DNA of 64,000 nucleotides from Chamaecyparis obtusa (GCA_027943335.1 BSBK01006386.1:124001-188000), one strand, 5' to 3'; shown: positions 36,982 to 50,831, counted from the first letter of the stretch. The notes: generated by a model not told the origin, from the sequence alone. A program made the numbers and translations.

Positions 36982-37522
36982 GGTGAGCAGTAGGATGAGT
37001 GCAAATAAGTATTTAGATGCAAAAGGGCTTGTGGTCCACTTTGAAATTTGATCATGTATTTGGCTCATGGAATGTTATTTGGATCATGTATTGATCATAT
37101 TGTAACCCAATCTTAAATGTAAGCCTTAATGGCACTAAGGAGCCTAAAAGGTACCTAGGGGTCACTACGAATGGTTATGTATTGATCCTAGGATAGGGGT
37201 TGATGGAAATAACCTATAAGGGTCTATAAATATGTACTAAGTCCATTAGAGCCTTTACATAGTGTTAAAAGCACTAAATGTGAACAATCTTGTAAATTAC
37301 CTATATTGGCAATATAAGCCAAATAGGGCTTAATTGGAGTTAGTAGGGGTTAGTAGGAAGTATAAGTTAGTTTAGTTTGTAAAGGTTATCTCTAAACCTT
37401 TTATAAGTAGTTAGAGTGGGAAAAGGGTGTTGGGTTGTCGAGTTGACAACTTTTTTTGTCAACTTGACAACTAATTCTAGTGTTTGTCATTAACAATCAG
37501 TTAGTTAGGGGACAATTAGAAG
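36982..37522. other. no gene; perfect-loop hairpin inside
   Basis: Non-coding stretch between the satellite and the NOG1 fragment. GTTGTCGAGTTGAC (37434-37447) and GTCAACTTGACAAC (37458-37471) can form a 14-bp stem with one mismatch and a 10-nt loop. Confidence 0.5.
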
Positions 37523-37684
37523 TTAGTTTGTAAAAGCATAAGGTTGCACATCCACATCCGCCCTAGTAATATTATTAATAAAAGAACTCTTGCCAACATT
37601 AGGGTACCCATAAATCAAAATAGGCCTAGTATTGGGGTCAATAAATGACAACCTTGCCATATGTTGCCTCACTTGTTTGAGGTC
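37523..37684 (-). pseudogene. fragment of nucleolar GTPase NOG1
   Basis: About 52 codons in one frame. QVRQHMARL, then IDPNTRP, then the P-loop [10 protein letters not shown], then [14 protein letters not shown], which is characteristic of NOG1, the OBG-family GTPase that acts in 60S ribosome assembly in the nucleolus. The G1 motif is intact. The frame then hits a one-base shift and stop (TAA, 37525-37523), and upstream of 37684 similarity is lost. The rest of the gene (over 600 residues in the family) is missing. It lies between the two convergent transposon genes, so it may be a captured piece. Non-functional. Confidence 0.75.
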
Positions 37685-39004
37685 ATGTCTTTATATTGTG
37701 ACTATCTCATGGAACAAGGAACACACCAATGAATATAAATGATTGATTCCACATGATCTTGGATAGGTTGTGATGTAGAAATATTACCTTATATTATATT
37801 TGTACATTTTTGCATTCATTTCATTACTTTTGTTATTATTACAGTTAAGGAATTGACTATTATTGAGGAGAGTGACTGGCATTTGTAGCACAGTCAACAA
37901 GTTAAACATACATCGATAAACATACAAGCATAACTCTAAGGCATGGAAAATTTACAAAGCATAAGACATCCACATAAATATAAATTAGTATACATCAATA
38001 CACCAAAAAAATGAATTGCATACCTTAAACATAAAAAATATATATTCATAGGGCATGAAGCCAAATATATATGTCCAATATTGTCATACATTGAATATAT
38101 TCAATACAATTAAACTGGCTTCCTCAAAGCCAAATGGATGTACAATATATCACTTATACAATATACAAAAAATGTGCCCACTAATGCCATATAGGCATAC
38201 AATCCATATCCCTAATCTAGTCATTCCCCGTCAAGAGAAGAAAACAAATCCCGAGTTGTCTTCAATCGTCACATCGATGGAGATGCAGTGGATGTTGTAG
38301 TCTTCTGAGTGCACTCACTCGTCCTCCTGACTAGACTCTTTTGTAGCTCGAGCTGATAAAAAAAATTTAAGCATCAATAACTAATATACATCAAAATTAA
38401 ATTATACAATGACATAAAATTGAATATTCGCTTACCGCTAGCAAATAGTCACTATGTTCATCCATCGAAGGTGCATAGTGGTGATCTAGAGTAATAAGTC
38501 CCTACAAAAAATGATCAAAATAATAATTAAAATACATACATGAATATCATTATAAAATTCAATACAAACTATTAAAATAACAATTAAAATTAAGTGATCT
38601 CTTTCATACCTCAGTTAGTGCTTCAAAACTAGCTACTGCTACAGCTACTCCACGAGCCAAAGTATCACAAACAGAAGGATTCTTTGATGTCAATAACTGA
38701 AAATGAAACAAAAAAAGTATTATGCATTTATCAAGATTACATATATTTTTTACAACCCTACTAACGAGTAAATGATACCTCCGTGAAGGTTCCACCGCAT
38801 CCTTCGATGTGTGGTGTTGATGTTGAAGCTCCAACATTCAACTAGTACACATGTACATGGAAAATGATAAGATAACCATTCATATAAGAATGTACTACTG
38901 ACATGTTAATTATAATGCATTATTACATATATACTTGTGGACTCAATGGTGACGTCACAAAGCCAGGTGAAAGAATGTGATCATCGTGCCTCTGGATTTT
39001 GGTC

Positions 39005-39023
39005 ATAATTTATCTAGTAATTT
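39005..39023. repeat. LINE target site duplication, left copy
   Basis: ATAATTTATCTAGTAATTT, identical to 48904-48922. It lies in the intron between exons 4 and 5 of the unknown gene. Confidence 0.9.
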
Positions 39024-39110
39024 TTATTTTTTATTAGTAAAAGGTCGAAGCCCTAAATTTTATTAATATATAAATAATTAATTTTACAAAAAACCCCCGC
39101 TTAGTGCGGG
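39024..39110 (-). other. LINE 3' terminus: hairpin and A-rich tail
   Basis: On the minus strand a small GC hairpin (CCCGC-ACTAA-GCGGG, 39110-39096) is followed by GGTTTTTTG, an AT-rich spacer, GGGCTTCGACC, and the A-rich tail next to the target duplication. In other LINEs a 3' stem-loop can be the template mark for the reverse transcriptase; that role here is inference. Confidence 0.55.
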
Positions 39111-39192
39111 CGCTGGTAGGAAAGAGTGGGGTTGAGAAAACCTCCAGCCTTGCCCGGGACCATAGGTCCTGTCCTTATACAAAATATACGTG

Positions 39193-39291
39193 GGCATACC
39201 CATGACTTGATATCTATCGAGATTTGTTTAAAATGCATAGTTTCCATGGCCATACCCATGCCTCGATATCTCTCAAGATTTGTTTAAAATC
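39193..39291. repeat. two-copy 57-bp tandem repeat in LINE 3' region
   Basis: CATACCCATG(A/C)CT(T/C)GATATCT is followed by GAGATTTGTTTAAAAT or AAGATTTGTTTAAAAT. The block occurs twice in a row. Confidence 0.75.
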
Positions 39292-40100
39292 ATGATACAA
39301 TTGATATACAATGATTGAGTGATTATACATTTTTTGATTTAGTCATTCATACAATTAATATACAATATCTGATCCTTATTCTTCGGCAAGAGGTTGTACT
39401 TGGCTCACGAATGATTATTTCCTCCTGAAATGCAAGACAAAAATCTTCCACATCTAATGGTTAACGAGCAACAAGATATTTAAAAATATGTCCTACGGCT
39501 TGGCCTTGATACCTAACTTCGAATATTAGGTAATTTGGAAGACTAAGTTAATGCATAAAGGAAAAAATAACCATTCAGATTATCTTCAAAATGCAAGGAG
39601 TTACCTATAACATAAGAATATGCTAAATTTATTCTCTGAATTCAGCTTCATGACCATGTGGCCATATGACCTTATAAAGCTCAGTATAATTCTAATTATT
39701 CAAGAGAATCAATAACTATTTATATATTGATAATAGAAAAACATAAACTAAAATTCTATATAGGGTTCAACCCATATCTACACCAGAGCTACTCATATTA
39801 TTCTATCATCTCTTTACCTTTGTTCGAACATACACAACTTTCTAACAAAATAATGAGAAAAATAGATCACATCTATATGTTTAATATCCCTTACCGGTTT
39901 AAATTCTCACTTCCTGCCAGATGTTAATAGATGTTAATCATAACAATTTGGGTATAGTTGAGAAGGGACATAGTGGTCCCTTTTTAACTATGCCTAATAC
40001 TCTGTCTGCTAAAAAGCAAACCTGGATGCAGATCAGATTGAAAAGATATACTAAATACATTGCTAACCTTTGAATTTTAATTTTACAGAATAGAAACGTA

Positions 40101-40245
<145 letters not shown>

Positions 40246-40381
40246 AGCATATGTATATACCTATATCATATCTGAGTATGTTAATTTGAAATGAGGAATT
40301 GTTCTGAGTTTCTTGAACATGTCCTTTGAAAATCAAATAGCATGGCTGCATAGATATATATGTAAATACACACACACACAC

Positions 40382-40558
<177 letters not shown>

Positions 40559-41570
40559 CCATTATATATATATATTTACATATACTTTTATAAATCTCTG
40601 GAAATAGGTATCCATCAAATGTATTAGGAAGAGTAACTTCATGTCCAGGTCTATACTTCTAAGTTGACCAGCTAAAAAAAGTAATGGGCACACATCTTGA
40701 TCGTAAATGCAGGCCTCTCCTATATTGAGAGTCTTAGCATTACTAGCCCATTAGCATTATCTATTAAATAATGCAATCCATATTTATAAGCTCAAGGATC
40801 TCTTTGCTAATGGCCCTGTCTTAAACAAGGCTTTCCATTAACTCTACTACTACCTCTGCTGATCAATTAATTGATCCATTCATTCTTGTATAATCCTATT
40901 GGGGATGTTTTTCTGGACTAGCTAGTTACCATTTCAAGAAATTACTACTAAAATTTTAACCTAAGCTACTGAGATCATTCATGGATATCAATGTCTTATG
41001 ATTATCTATAGAGCTCCCAATAAACTAAGCATATGCCAAATAACACCCCTATAAAAATATAAGAAATATTTTGCACAAAAAATAATGTCTTAGGTTTCAT
41101 TCCTTAATCAAAATATACCAAATATCTACATCAGTATCTTGGAATTTTAACATATTATCCACAGACCGAAACATCTGGGATATAGTGCAGTGCTATCATA
41201 TATATCAATCTAACTATGGTAAAAACCAAACTGATTAAAGTTGCTATAGCTGGATATTACTAGTATAAACAAAATATAGCTTATGTACATCTTATGCTTA
41301 TATACACCTAGGAAACACAACAACTAGCAACCAACCAGACACCACTATTCATCACTATTCTTTTGCACTGCTGTGCAACTCCATTCATTGTTGTTTTTGA
41401 TCATCACCACTATGCATTCTACCTCTTCCTTGCCTTTCTTGTTTCTCCTGGTACATCTTGGCACTTCAGGTGCCATGATATGGAGGTTAGCAGGAGTGTT
41501 GTTATCTAGGTACTCTGGGATATTTTATTAGACCAACAAACATTAATATCCATTACCATTGGAGTTAAGT

Positions 41571-44500
41571 TTAGAGAAACTGGTCCATTATTATAACTCC
41601 GTTTGCACCTTGATTTTCTAACATATCTGCTTCCATATTACCTTCCCTATATGTATGCCTAATTTTGTATTCAGGTATATTTTCCAGGATTTGATTAATT
41701 TCTGCTATTTTTGAGTTTAGAGTCCAGTTAGGTGTTCTTTTGGTTTGGATAGCGTTAATGATAATTTGTGAATCACCTTCTATGATTACTTTTGAAATGT
41801 TGAGATTCCTGCATATTCTAAGACCTTCTAATGTTTCTTTACATTTTTCCATGTTGTTCGTGGTGGGGTTAATGGGTCTAGAAAATTTGGCAACAACTTC
41901 CTCATTCTAGTTCTGAATTAACCCCCCAATTCTTGCTATATCGGGGTTCCCTCTAGATGCTCTGTCAAAGTTAAACTTGTACCACCCCTCCTCTGGGGGG
42001 ATCCATTTGCAAGAGGCTCTATCTGCTTTCGCTTTGGGCCCCCCTTTACCATATAAGGGTGGAATATTTAATCTCGGCCATATTATCCTAATTTTATAAT
42101 CCCAAATTTTAAAGGACTCTTCATAGAAAAGTTGGTCTCTGAGTTTTCTATTTATGATTTCAATAATAGACATTTCTATTTTATTTATTATTGATTTCCA
42201 TTCTAGTTTTTGTCCAGTGAATATTCTTCTATTCTGTTCTTTCCAAATTTCCCAAACTAATATGGAGGGAGAGATAGTCCATATATCTCTATATAGGTTG
42301 TCTTTATGGAGGATTGGCCATGCTTTAAGAGAGTTTAAAAGATCAGGTTCGAGAGCAGATTTCCATCCAATACATTGATGTAACCAATTCCAACAGTTTT
42401 GAGTAAAGGTGCAGTTAAGGAGAAGGTGGTTGACGTCCTTTGATTGATTCTCACATAAGGGGCATCTAGATGGCCCTTCGAAACCCAATTTATTAATTCT
42501 ATCTATTCTTAGGATTTTATCCTACATAGCTGCCCATAAAAACATTCCAGCTTTAGGCAGACATGATTTATTCCAACAGAGGTTCAGAGGCATATCTATA
42601 TTGTCCATATTATGCTCCATAATTATAGATTTATAGCCCTCCTTAACTGAATAGCTTCCATTGTTTGATGCAGCCCATATCAACTTGTCTATTCTAGTTT
42701 TATGGGTTATCTCTCTATCCTTGAGAATAGCCTAAAGTTTTTGACTTTCTAGGCTTGATGAAGCTGAGCACTCTATATTTTTCCACTTTGCTTCTTCATC
42801 CTTGCATAAATAATCTTTAAGATAAATGCCTAGGGAGTTCTTACAAGCATCCATAAACTCTGGAGAGAAACCCAATCTATTTAAGGGAGGGAGACCTACC
42901 CAGGAGTCATCCCAAAAAAGAGCCTTGTCTCCTAGACCTACATCCCAGGATAGATATTTACTTATAATCCCTCTACATTCCTTAATAAAGTTCCAAATTC
43001 GTGAACCTTTTACATGTGTGTGGGCCCTAAAAATATTGATAGGGTCCACATTAGGGATATATTTGTGTAATAATATTGATGCCCATTTGCTATTAGATTC
43101 CTTGTATAACCTCCAAATAAGTTTTGCACCTAATGCTTGATTCTGCCATTGTAAATTTTTTATACCAAGACCTCCCTTGGAGATTGGTTTACATAAGGTG
43201 TCCCATTTAATAAGTGCTAATTTTTTATCATCTCCTGGGCCTTGCCAGTAAAAATCTCTAAACATTTTCTCTAAGCTCTTATTAATGTTAGTTGGGAGGG
43301 GGAGAACTGACATGTGGTATGTGGGTATGGCTAAAAGAACTAATTTAATCATTGTCAACCTACCTATTTTCGTGAGCCATCTGCCTTTCCATGAACTTTT
43401 TTTGTTTTGAACTTTAGTGAGCACTTGTTGCCAGAGCTTGGTGGAGAGTAGACCTTTGCCCAAGTCAATGCCCAAGTACTTGCAAGGAAATTTGCCAGTT
43501 TTGTAGCCCATCATTTTACAAATTTCCTTTTCTAATTTCGGAGTAGTATTTATAAAGAAAATTTCAGATTTGGTGGAATTGACTTGTTGACCTGAGGCCT
43601 TCATGTACAGATTTAGGATGACTTTATAAGCTTTAGCTTCTTGAAAATTAGCTGAACCCGGTAAAATCATATCATCAACAAATTGTTGATGTGTAATAGT
43701 AGGGACATTTTCTGAGGCTTTTAATCCTGTGATTTTACCTTCTATATGTTTCTTCGAAATCGCTCTTCCTAGTGCTTCTGCCATGATAACATAAAGGAAA
43801 GGGGATAGAGGTTCTTCTTGCCTAATGCCTCTAGAAATATTGAAAAAGCCTTCCGGGGTGCCGTTGATAAGAATCAAAATTTTAGGTGTGGAAATACAGT
43901 TGAAGATGAGATTGATCCATTGTTTAGAGAAGCCAAAGGCTTCCATGCATTTGCAGAGGAATCTCCAATCTACTTTGTCGTATGCTTTTTGAATGTCTAT
44001 TTTAATAAGCATGCTTGGCTCCTTTGTTAATTGAGTAGTCTGTACTACTTCTTGGGCTATAATTATCCCATCTAGGATCGATCTATTCGCAACAAAGCCC
44101 ATCTGCTCTTTTGAGATAATGGTAGGGAGGAGCGTTTTGAGTCTATTAGCTAAACATTTAGATAGAATCTTATAAATGGTGTTGCAGAGAGATATAGGTC
44201 CGAAATCCCCTGGATCTATACAATCATTTTTCTTAGGGATTAGTGTAAAAAAGGTGTTGTTAATTTTGCTTAATAAGGAACCCAAGTTTCTAGTTGTTTC
44301 TACTGCTTGCCACACTTCGTCCCCTACAAAATGCTAGCATTTTTGGAAAAAGCTTGCTTGAAACCCATTTGGACCCGGGGCTTTATCCGGATGGAGTTGA
44401 AATACCACTGTTCTGACTTCATCCTTGGATATTTTATTATTAATCATCTTATTGTCAGCATCTGAGATCAGCTTTGGTATAGCTTTTAGCATTTCATTTT

Positions 44501-45761
44501 GTGCTTTGAGATCAATCACTTTTGTATTATTAAGAAGGGATTGATAATATTGTGTGAGTATATTTGAGATCTGATTTGGGTCTTCCAAGATTTGACTGTC
44601 ATTATTCTTAATTTTAGAGATTCAGTTAATGTTTCTTTTAAAATTGGTGGTATTATGAAAAAATTTCGTGTTGCTATCTCCTTCCTTAAGCCATGATTCT
44701 CTAGATTTTTGTTTCCAGAATATCTCTTCTTTGAGTAAAATTGCGTTATATTTGGCCATAAGTACTTTTTCTTTTTGATAGCTATTCTCATTCATACCTT
44801 GCGATATTACTATTTTTTTAAGATTAGCTAAATCTTGTTCAATTTGTACTTTTTCTTCAAAGATGTTATTGAAACTATTCTTATTCCATTCTAGTGCTTT
44901 ATTTTTAATGATTTTTAGTTTTGCTGTTAAACTGTACATTTTAGATCCTTTAATCATTATTTGTTTCCACCATTGCTCCAAAAGGTTGATAAAACTTGGG
45001 TTCTGAAACCACATAAACTTGAATTTAAAGGGGTTTCTAGATGGTTTTCCGCTTTCTATTATAGAAAGTCTAATAGGATAATGGTCTGATCCTGCCTCTG
45101 GGAGAATTTCCGCATTTAATATCTGGTTGAAATTGGCAGAGTTTTTACTAATAAAAAATCTATTAAGTTTTTTAGCAATATGACTAAAACCAGCTCTTCT
45201 ATTATTCCAAGTGAATATGCCATTGTTTGTGTTTATATCTATTAAATGATTGTCCATAACCCATTTACTGAAATCTTTCCGTGATTGTGAGATATATTGT
45301 GAGACTCCGTATTTTTCTTTAGGATCTAGGATGGCATTGAAATCTCCTCCTATAATGTGAGTATCTCCTAAACTGGCTATTAGATGCAAATGGATTTCCT
45401 TCCATACTTTTCTTTTCTCTTCGTTTGGAATAGGCCCATATACGTTGATTAATTTAAACTTTAAATTGGATTTAAGGCTTTTAATTTCTAGGGCCATCCA
45501 GTTATCATTTTTAGATATAAGTTGAGCTGAGACTTTTTGAGGGTCCCACAAGACCGCTAATCCTTTGAAAGAACCTTTTGATGTTACGAACTCCACCTTC
45601 CATATTCCTAATTTATTACTAAACTTAATGCTTTCCTCCTTGCTAAATTTAGTTTCCTGAACTAGAATGATTTCTGATTCAAAATTTTTTAAATATCTTT
45701 TTAGAAGTCTCTATTTGTTAGGGGAATTTAATCCCCTAACATTCCATGTTGTTACTTTCAT
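41571..45761 (-). pseudogene. LINE ORF2: endonuclease, reverse transcriptase, RNase H
   Basis: 1397 codons in one uninterrupted frame from ATG (45761) to the final stop (41571), with six premature stops and no frameshift. Order: apurinic-type endonuclease (TWNVRG, LVQETK, NVYGP, GGDFNAIL, SDHYPI); linker; reverse transcriptase (FFTLIPKK, DIQKAYDKVDW with the first Asp, FVDD in place of FADD); zinc-finger RVT region (CPLC...HLLLNC); RNase H (FDRASRGNP, EGDSQ, HTYREGNMEAD). Catalytic residues look kept, though RQEEPLSP replaces the usual RQGDPLSP. Stops: TAG near 45713, TGA 44624-44622, TAG 44336-44334, TAG 42734-42732, TAG 42524-42522, TAG 41909-41907. ORF2 nicks target DNA and copies the LINE RNA there. 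Confidence 0.9.
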
Positions 45762-45871
45762 TGGTACTGGGGAAGGCACTTCCCCTTCTCAATATTCAGG
45801 ATGTCAGCAATTTTTTGTTGATTGTCTGCTTTGCCTGCTAAGGTTCTTAGTTCAATAGCTGATTTTCTTCC

Positions 45872-48814
45872 TCACTTTTTTTTAATTCTGTTAATATTAG
45901 GCGTGCTTAAACCTCCTCTATTTATCACAATACCAAGTTTTATATCCTCATTAGTTATCCCAAAAAGGCCTATAATAGATTCCTTAATGGGATCATAAAT
46001 TTCAATAATATTATTGATAGTTTCATCCTGACGATCTAAGCATTTTTTATCAAACTCTAGAAGAGCAAGGGAGTCCTCTTTGTCTAAAATCTCTTTTCCA
46101 TACATTTCTGTTATATTTTCTATATCACCAAATAAGTCCAAGTTTAAAGTTTCCATCTCTACAAGAATTGAGACTAGAGATTTGACACCCTTTTGATGAA
46201 AAATTTTAGAAGGTTATTTTATAATCTCACTATTAGGTTCAATGACCCCTTTTAAGTTATGTTCCTCTTTATTCTCAATTTGATTTAATATTGTAATGTC
46301 CTTTTGTTCTCTAATGTCCTTTTCAAATGCTTCTGAGATATTGTCAAGATTTCCCTGGAGAGCTTTGTTACAGACTTCCATTTCTAAGAGGGCTGATGGG
46401 ATAGGCTCAGATACTACTGGCTGAGTCATCCTAAAATCCTCTTTTTCTTCATTTTCTAGCTTAGCATTCTTAATCATTTTGATCAAGGTTTCTTTTTGAA
46501 ACATCAGTTCATCTAAGTCACAAATTTCATCTATAAACATATCCATGAGTTCATTTGTTAATGATTCTCCTAGATAGTCCATGATTATCTTGTCTTCCTT
46601 GTTGCTTTCTTTTTCAGGATCTACTAAATCTGGTGTTTTTAAACTATCTGATTTCACAATCTGATTATTATGTTGATCATTCTCATTTACATCCAAAATC
46701 TGTGTGGCGTTGCCTCTAGATTTAGTTTTTTCATTTTTATCTAAATCTGTTAGATTTGCCTCACTTTCCTGAAGACCAATGTCAAGTGAGTTGTAAATCT
46801 GTTTATCCTTTACTAGGTTAGTTTTTAGGGCAAGATCCTCTTTAAAGCTGATGGGTGTTGTTTCCAAATTTACTTTTGGTGGGGAGGATTCTGAACATAT
46901 GAGGTTATTAGAGGAAATTTTTAGAATGATATTTCCATCTAAGGATGGGTAGGGGCTAATTGGATTTTCCTCCTCTGAGTTCAAGAGAAAAAAATCCCCT
47001 TTATCCTTATGGAAATTTACCTTTATATTAAGGTCTAGGTTTGTACAAGGATAAATGCCTGTGTGAATCTGATGAAGATCTAAAGCATATACTTTCTCTA
47101 CAACCAAGGTTTCAATGAACTCTTCCAAAATTATTGGATTGATAATTATGGAATTGGAATTAAAACATAGCTATATAGGGGGAATATATTTTACATGATA
47201 GTTTATTCTAACAATAATGATTGTTTCTGCTTGCCTATGTTTGGTTTGAATAATTCGAATGAAATCTCCAATCCTGTTACCTATTTTACTAACAATATCA
47301 AATTGATTTAATTCCATTGGTAGATTCCTGATTAAGATTGCTTTCTCTACCATAAAATCTGCTAAATTATTAGTGTTGAAAAGAGGAACCCAGCTAAAGA
47401 CAGAAAATGGAATTTGTCTAAACTTTAAATAGCCTTCTATCATAATCCTATTTTTAAGGTTATTGCATTTTCAATCTATATAAATGAAAGTATGAATAAG
47501 GATGGTTAGACTTACCTCTGAGGGGAGTTGTAATAATAGCCCTTCTGCAATGTTAGATATGGATACCCCCATTCCATTCCATTTACAAATTACGCCTGAT
47601 TCTACATAAGAGCTTTGTTTTTGCAAAATATAGTTATAATCCAGTGATATCCTATAATGCCTTTGACCAAAAATTCCACATGCTGTAGATGGTACTTTAT
47701 AACCATGAACAATGCGCCTATGCGGTGAAGAGTAAACCTTCTCGGAATGCCCTAACAGAGATGGATTAGTATCCCTATTAAATTTAACTGAGATTTGGTG
47801 AGGCTTATGCATAAGATTTTTATCTTTTCTCCTTCGATGAGGAGGGTTGTAGGCTTTAGAAGCCTTATGCACCGAATCAAACACATCAATTGTAACCTGG
47901 TTTGATGTTGGTGTTTTATGCAGATTATTAGATTACCTGTTGATGCCCTAAGGTCTTGACAAGGGGGACGGGAGAAAAACCCACATCTATTTATGAATGT
48001 TCACAACCCAGATGTGGTTTCTCCCAAGATGTTTCTCTCCCTTCCAAAACCCTATTCCTCTGGTGCGGGGATGAATAAGAGTTCTTTTTATAAGGAGTTT
48101 GCTCTTTATTCAATAATCCAAAAGAATTTTTTAAAACAATTTTGTTGTAGCTATATTTTTTAGGGAACAATCTTACCACATTTTTTCCTTTAACCAATTT
48201 CCATTCATCCTTGTTTGCTTTCCCGTCCCCGGGAGTCACCTGAGCTGCTATCAATCCTCCTCCCCCCAATGCAGAATGGGGTTCGTAGGGGATTTCCACT
48301 GGATCTTTCCTAGATATCAGGGCTTTTGCGGTCCCATGGAAAGCATTCTTCCTTGATGCATATTTTGTTTTAGAGAATAGATTAATCTGTCAATCTAGGG
48401 TTTGTACTGAGAAAACTTTCGGATTAGATATCTTATTTTCCTTAACAAAACTATTTAGGGTCGTAGCCTCTATAATAGCCCTGTTAACCTTGTTCCCTTT
48501 TAGCGATATGATACCATCTACCTTAGCTTGGGATAAGCTTTATCCTTCTATTTTTTGATAAAATCTTTTAGATGCTCATAATTAGGTCTTCCAAATCAAA
48601 GATTTGGTTTCCTGCATTCTTTAAGCTTATGCCCATAAAGAAGACAATTGAAACAATACCCTGCAAACTTATCCCATTGTTTCGAGCCAGGTTCCACCAA
48701 AATGGATGCACCTTCGGCTGATATTGAATTACCCTTTCACACTTCAACCTTTTCTTGCCGCTTATTCCCTAGGGATTCAATAATGTTCTTCTGCCGCTGG
48801 GTGTATGAAAACAT
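45872..48814 (-). pseudogene. LINE ORF1 (RNA-binding gag-like), broken
   Basis: Likely ATG at 48814. A CCHC zinc knuckle (C-F-N-C-x4-H-x4-C) lies at 48655-48614. A frame-shifted stretch follows (about 48500-47991, with DEWKLVKGKNVV). Then, back in the first frame, a region resembling DUF4283 of plant LINE gag proteins lies at 47443-47171 (FSWVPLFN, KAILIRNLP, ISKIGN-like VSKIGNRIGDF, YHVKYIPPI). An acidic, low-complexity tail runs to 45872. Stops include TGA 48739, TGA 47471, TAG 47171 and TAA 46214. Two compensating indels surround the shifted part. ORF1 proteins coat LINE RNA. Placing the knuckle before the DUF4283-like part is the reverse of the usual order. Confidence 0.65.
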
Positions 48815-48903
48815 TCACATTTTTGCTCTTTTACATTTCATTTTTCTAACTCCACCAATAATATGCTATCAATAAATAATTTTTAGATATTATAAACTTA
48901 TAA

Positions 48904-48922
48904 ATAATTTATCTAGTAATTT
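48904..48922. repeat. LINE target site duplication, right copy
   Basis: Perfect 19-bp match to 39005-39023. Confidence 0.9.
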
Positions 48923-50579
48923 AGTTATTCACTCATTTATTAATTAAATATAATCAATTAAATCAAATTAACATGCAAATAAAGATACCTCAAGGAAAGT
49001 GGCACGATGCCCTTTGGTGTCTATTGTGAACATCGATGGTCCACTAGTGAACGTCTAATGCACATGCACAATAAGTTATGATACAATTATTCATATAATT
49101 ACGTAATAATCAAATATATTAATTAAAATGTTTTATTCGATACATACTTGTGGAATTGACGATGATGTGTAGAAGGGGACATGAGGATCATTGCCACTGC
49201 CACTGCCACCACCACTGACACTCTTGTCCTGAATTTTTATCATAATCAATAGATACTAAATTAATTAGTTATTCTTTTATAAATGAAATATGATCAAAGA
49301 AATTTAATGAACTTGGAAATATTTACCTGTGTGTCAATGTCAAATGTCATATTTAAAAAACTATCAGTCATCATTCTAGGATCCTCTTCCTCTCTCTCAC
49401 CAGTACCAAATGTGCACAAGCATGCACATGATCAAAAAATATGCCCCTTCAAAGATTGACCATGGTCACCCTCAACTAAAGGAGTGGCACACTAAATGAG
49501 AGTCTATGTTAGAGCACTAATCATGCCTAGTGTGTCCACCTCTACATGTTCCTTCACAACGGAAGGAATAGTAACATGATGCACCCGTGGCTTGCCAATA
49601 GGAATCCTAGGTGCGTTAGGGTCACGATGTGCCCCCGCTTAATCAAATGATGATCCCCCTCCTCTACCTTGAAAATCTAGATAGTCTTAATATTTTGGCA
49701 CCTCCTTGAGTACAAACTCACAATAGAGTTTCCTCAAGAAATATATAGGAACCTCATGATTGTTACAGGGAGGAGAATCAAAGACCATCCACCATCTCTC
49801 CCAAATTTTTTTTTAATGTCTTCATTTAAGCACCAATGAATTGGGAACCTCCTTGTTGTAGTTCTAAGAGTATTTGTGTTCCCTGGTTTTTTAAATAGGT
49901 TGCAAATGTCATCTTTTGTGATTTTTTTTCTTTTTTATGTCCTCATAATATAATTTATTTGCATAATATTATTTTTTTTCTTCTCTTTTATCCCGCCATA
50001 AATTAATTTTCCCACTAACCGAGCTTACGTGGGTCAATATTGCTTCCAATGATTTGGCAAGTCTTTCCCTTCCAGGATTTGTACCACTAGAATCTTTTAA
50101 CCTTGTAATTAAATATTCTAATTCTTTTTTCCCTCTTTCAATCTAGTTCATCAAATTTTCTTGTGTTCCAAGAGGAGGTTTCTTGATTGGTGGAGGCAAT
50201 TGAGGTTCATTTTCTTCATTTGTTTCTTCATGAGGAGATGGAGGGTTTGGTTGAGGGAGATTATTTAGATTCCTGGCAATTAAAAAACCTAGATTTTAAA
50301 ATATTCATTACACACAAATTTTAACAAACCAAATTGCTACAAAACTAAAAGTTTAAAACAAATAAGAGGCATGGGCTGTAAAAACACTTACCTCTTCTTC
50401 CAGATCGAACTTGATGATGTTGTGGAGCCATTTGATGGATCAATGAATGAAAACAATGGATTCACAAGCCCAAACAAGACTGTGTATGTGATTGGGAAGG
50501 CTCCTTTTGCTGCAAATGTGGGTTTGAGGAAAGAAAAATGAGCTTTCCAACCCGCATCAAACACTGAATATGTTTTTTT

Positions 50580-50769
50580 CAAAGCGTGTGCATGTTATAG
50601 GGCACACACAGTATGCTTTGGATTGCCCAAGCCTGAGGCTTGGGCAACCCAAGCCATAGGGCATGCACCCTATAGGGTGCACACCCTTAAGTGCATACAC
50701 ACTATGCTTGACGGGGGACCAAAAAGCAAAGTGGCACCTTTTTGGTCCCCCATCTTTGTGCATATACCC
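50580..50769 (-). repeat. right end of the candidate DNA transposon
   Basis: From the outside in: the inverted end motif (50769-50739), an inverted repeat GGGGACCAAAAAG / CTTTTTGGTCCCC around a 10-12 nt loop (about 50714-50752), GGGTGCA/CCCTATAGGG palindromes, and the perfect palindrome TTGCCCAAGCC-TGA-GGCTTGGGCAA (50623-50647). Exon 1 of the unknown gene starts 149 bp further in. Confidence 0.6.
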
Positions 50770-50831
50770 ACTAATAGGTTAGAGTTTTTTAGTTTTTACT
50801 AAATGAGAGTGATCCCTATCTACTAACTATA

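Noticed and set aside
31977..37055. Repeated open frames of 61-112 codons in the satellite
   Set aside because: They exist because the unit length is a multiple of three. Most units carry stops, start positions differ, and no protein family is recognised.
42826..43140. Open frames on + strand within the LINE
   Set aside because: They are shadows of ORF2, which has unmistakable motifs on the minus strand.
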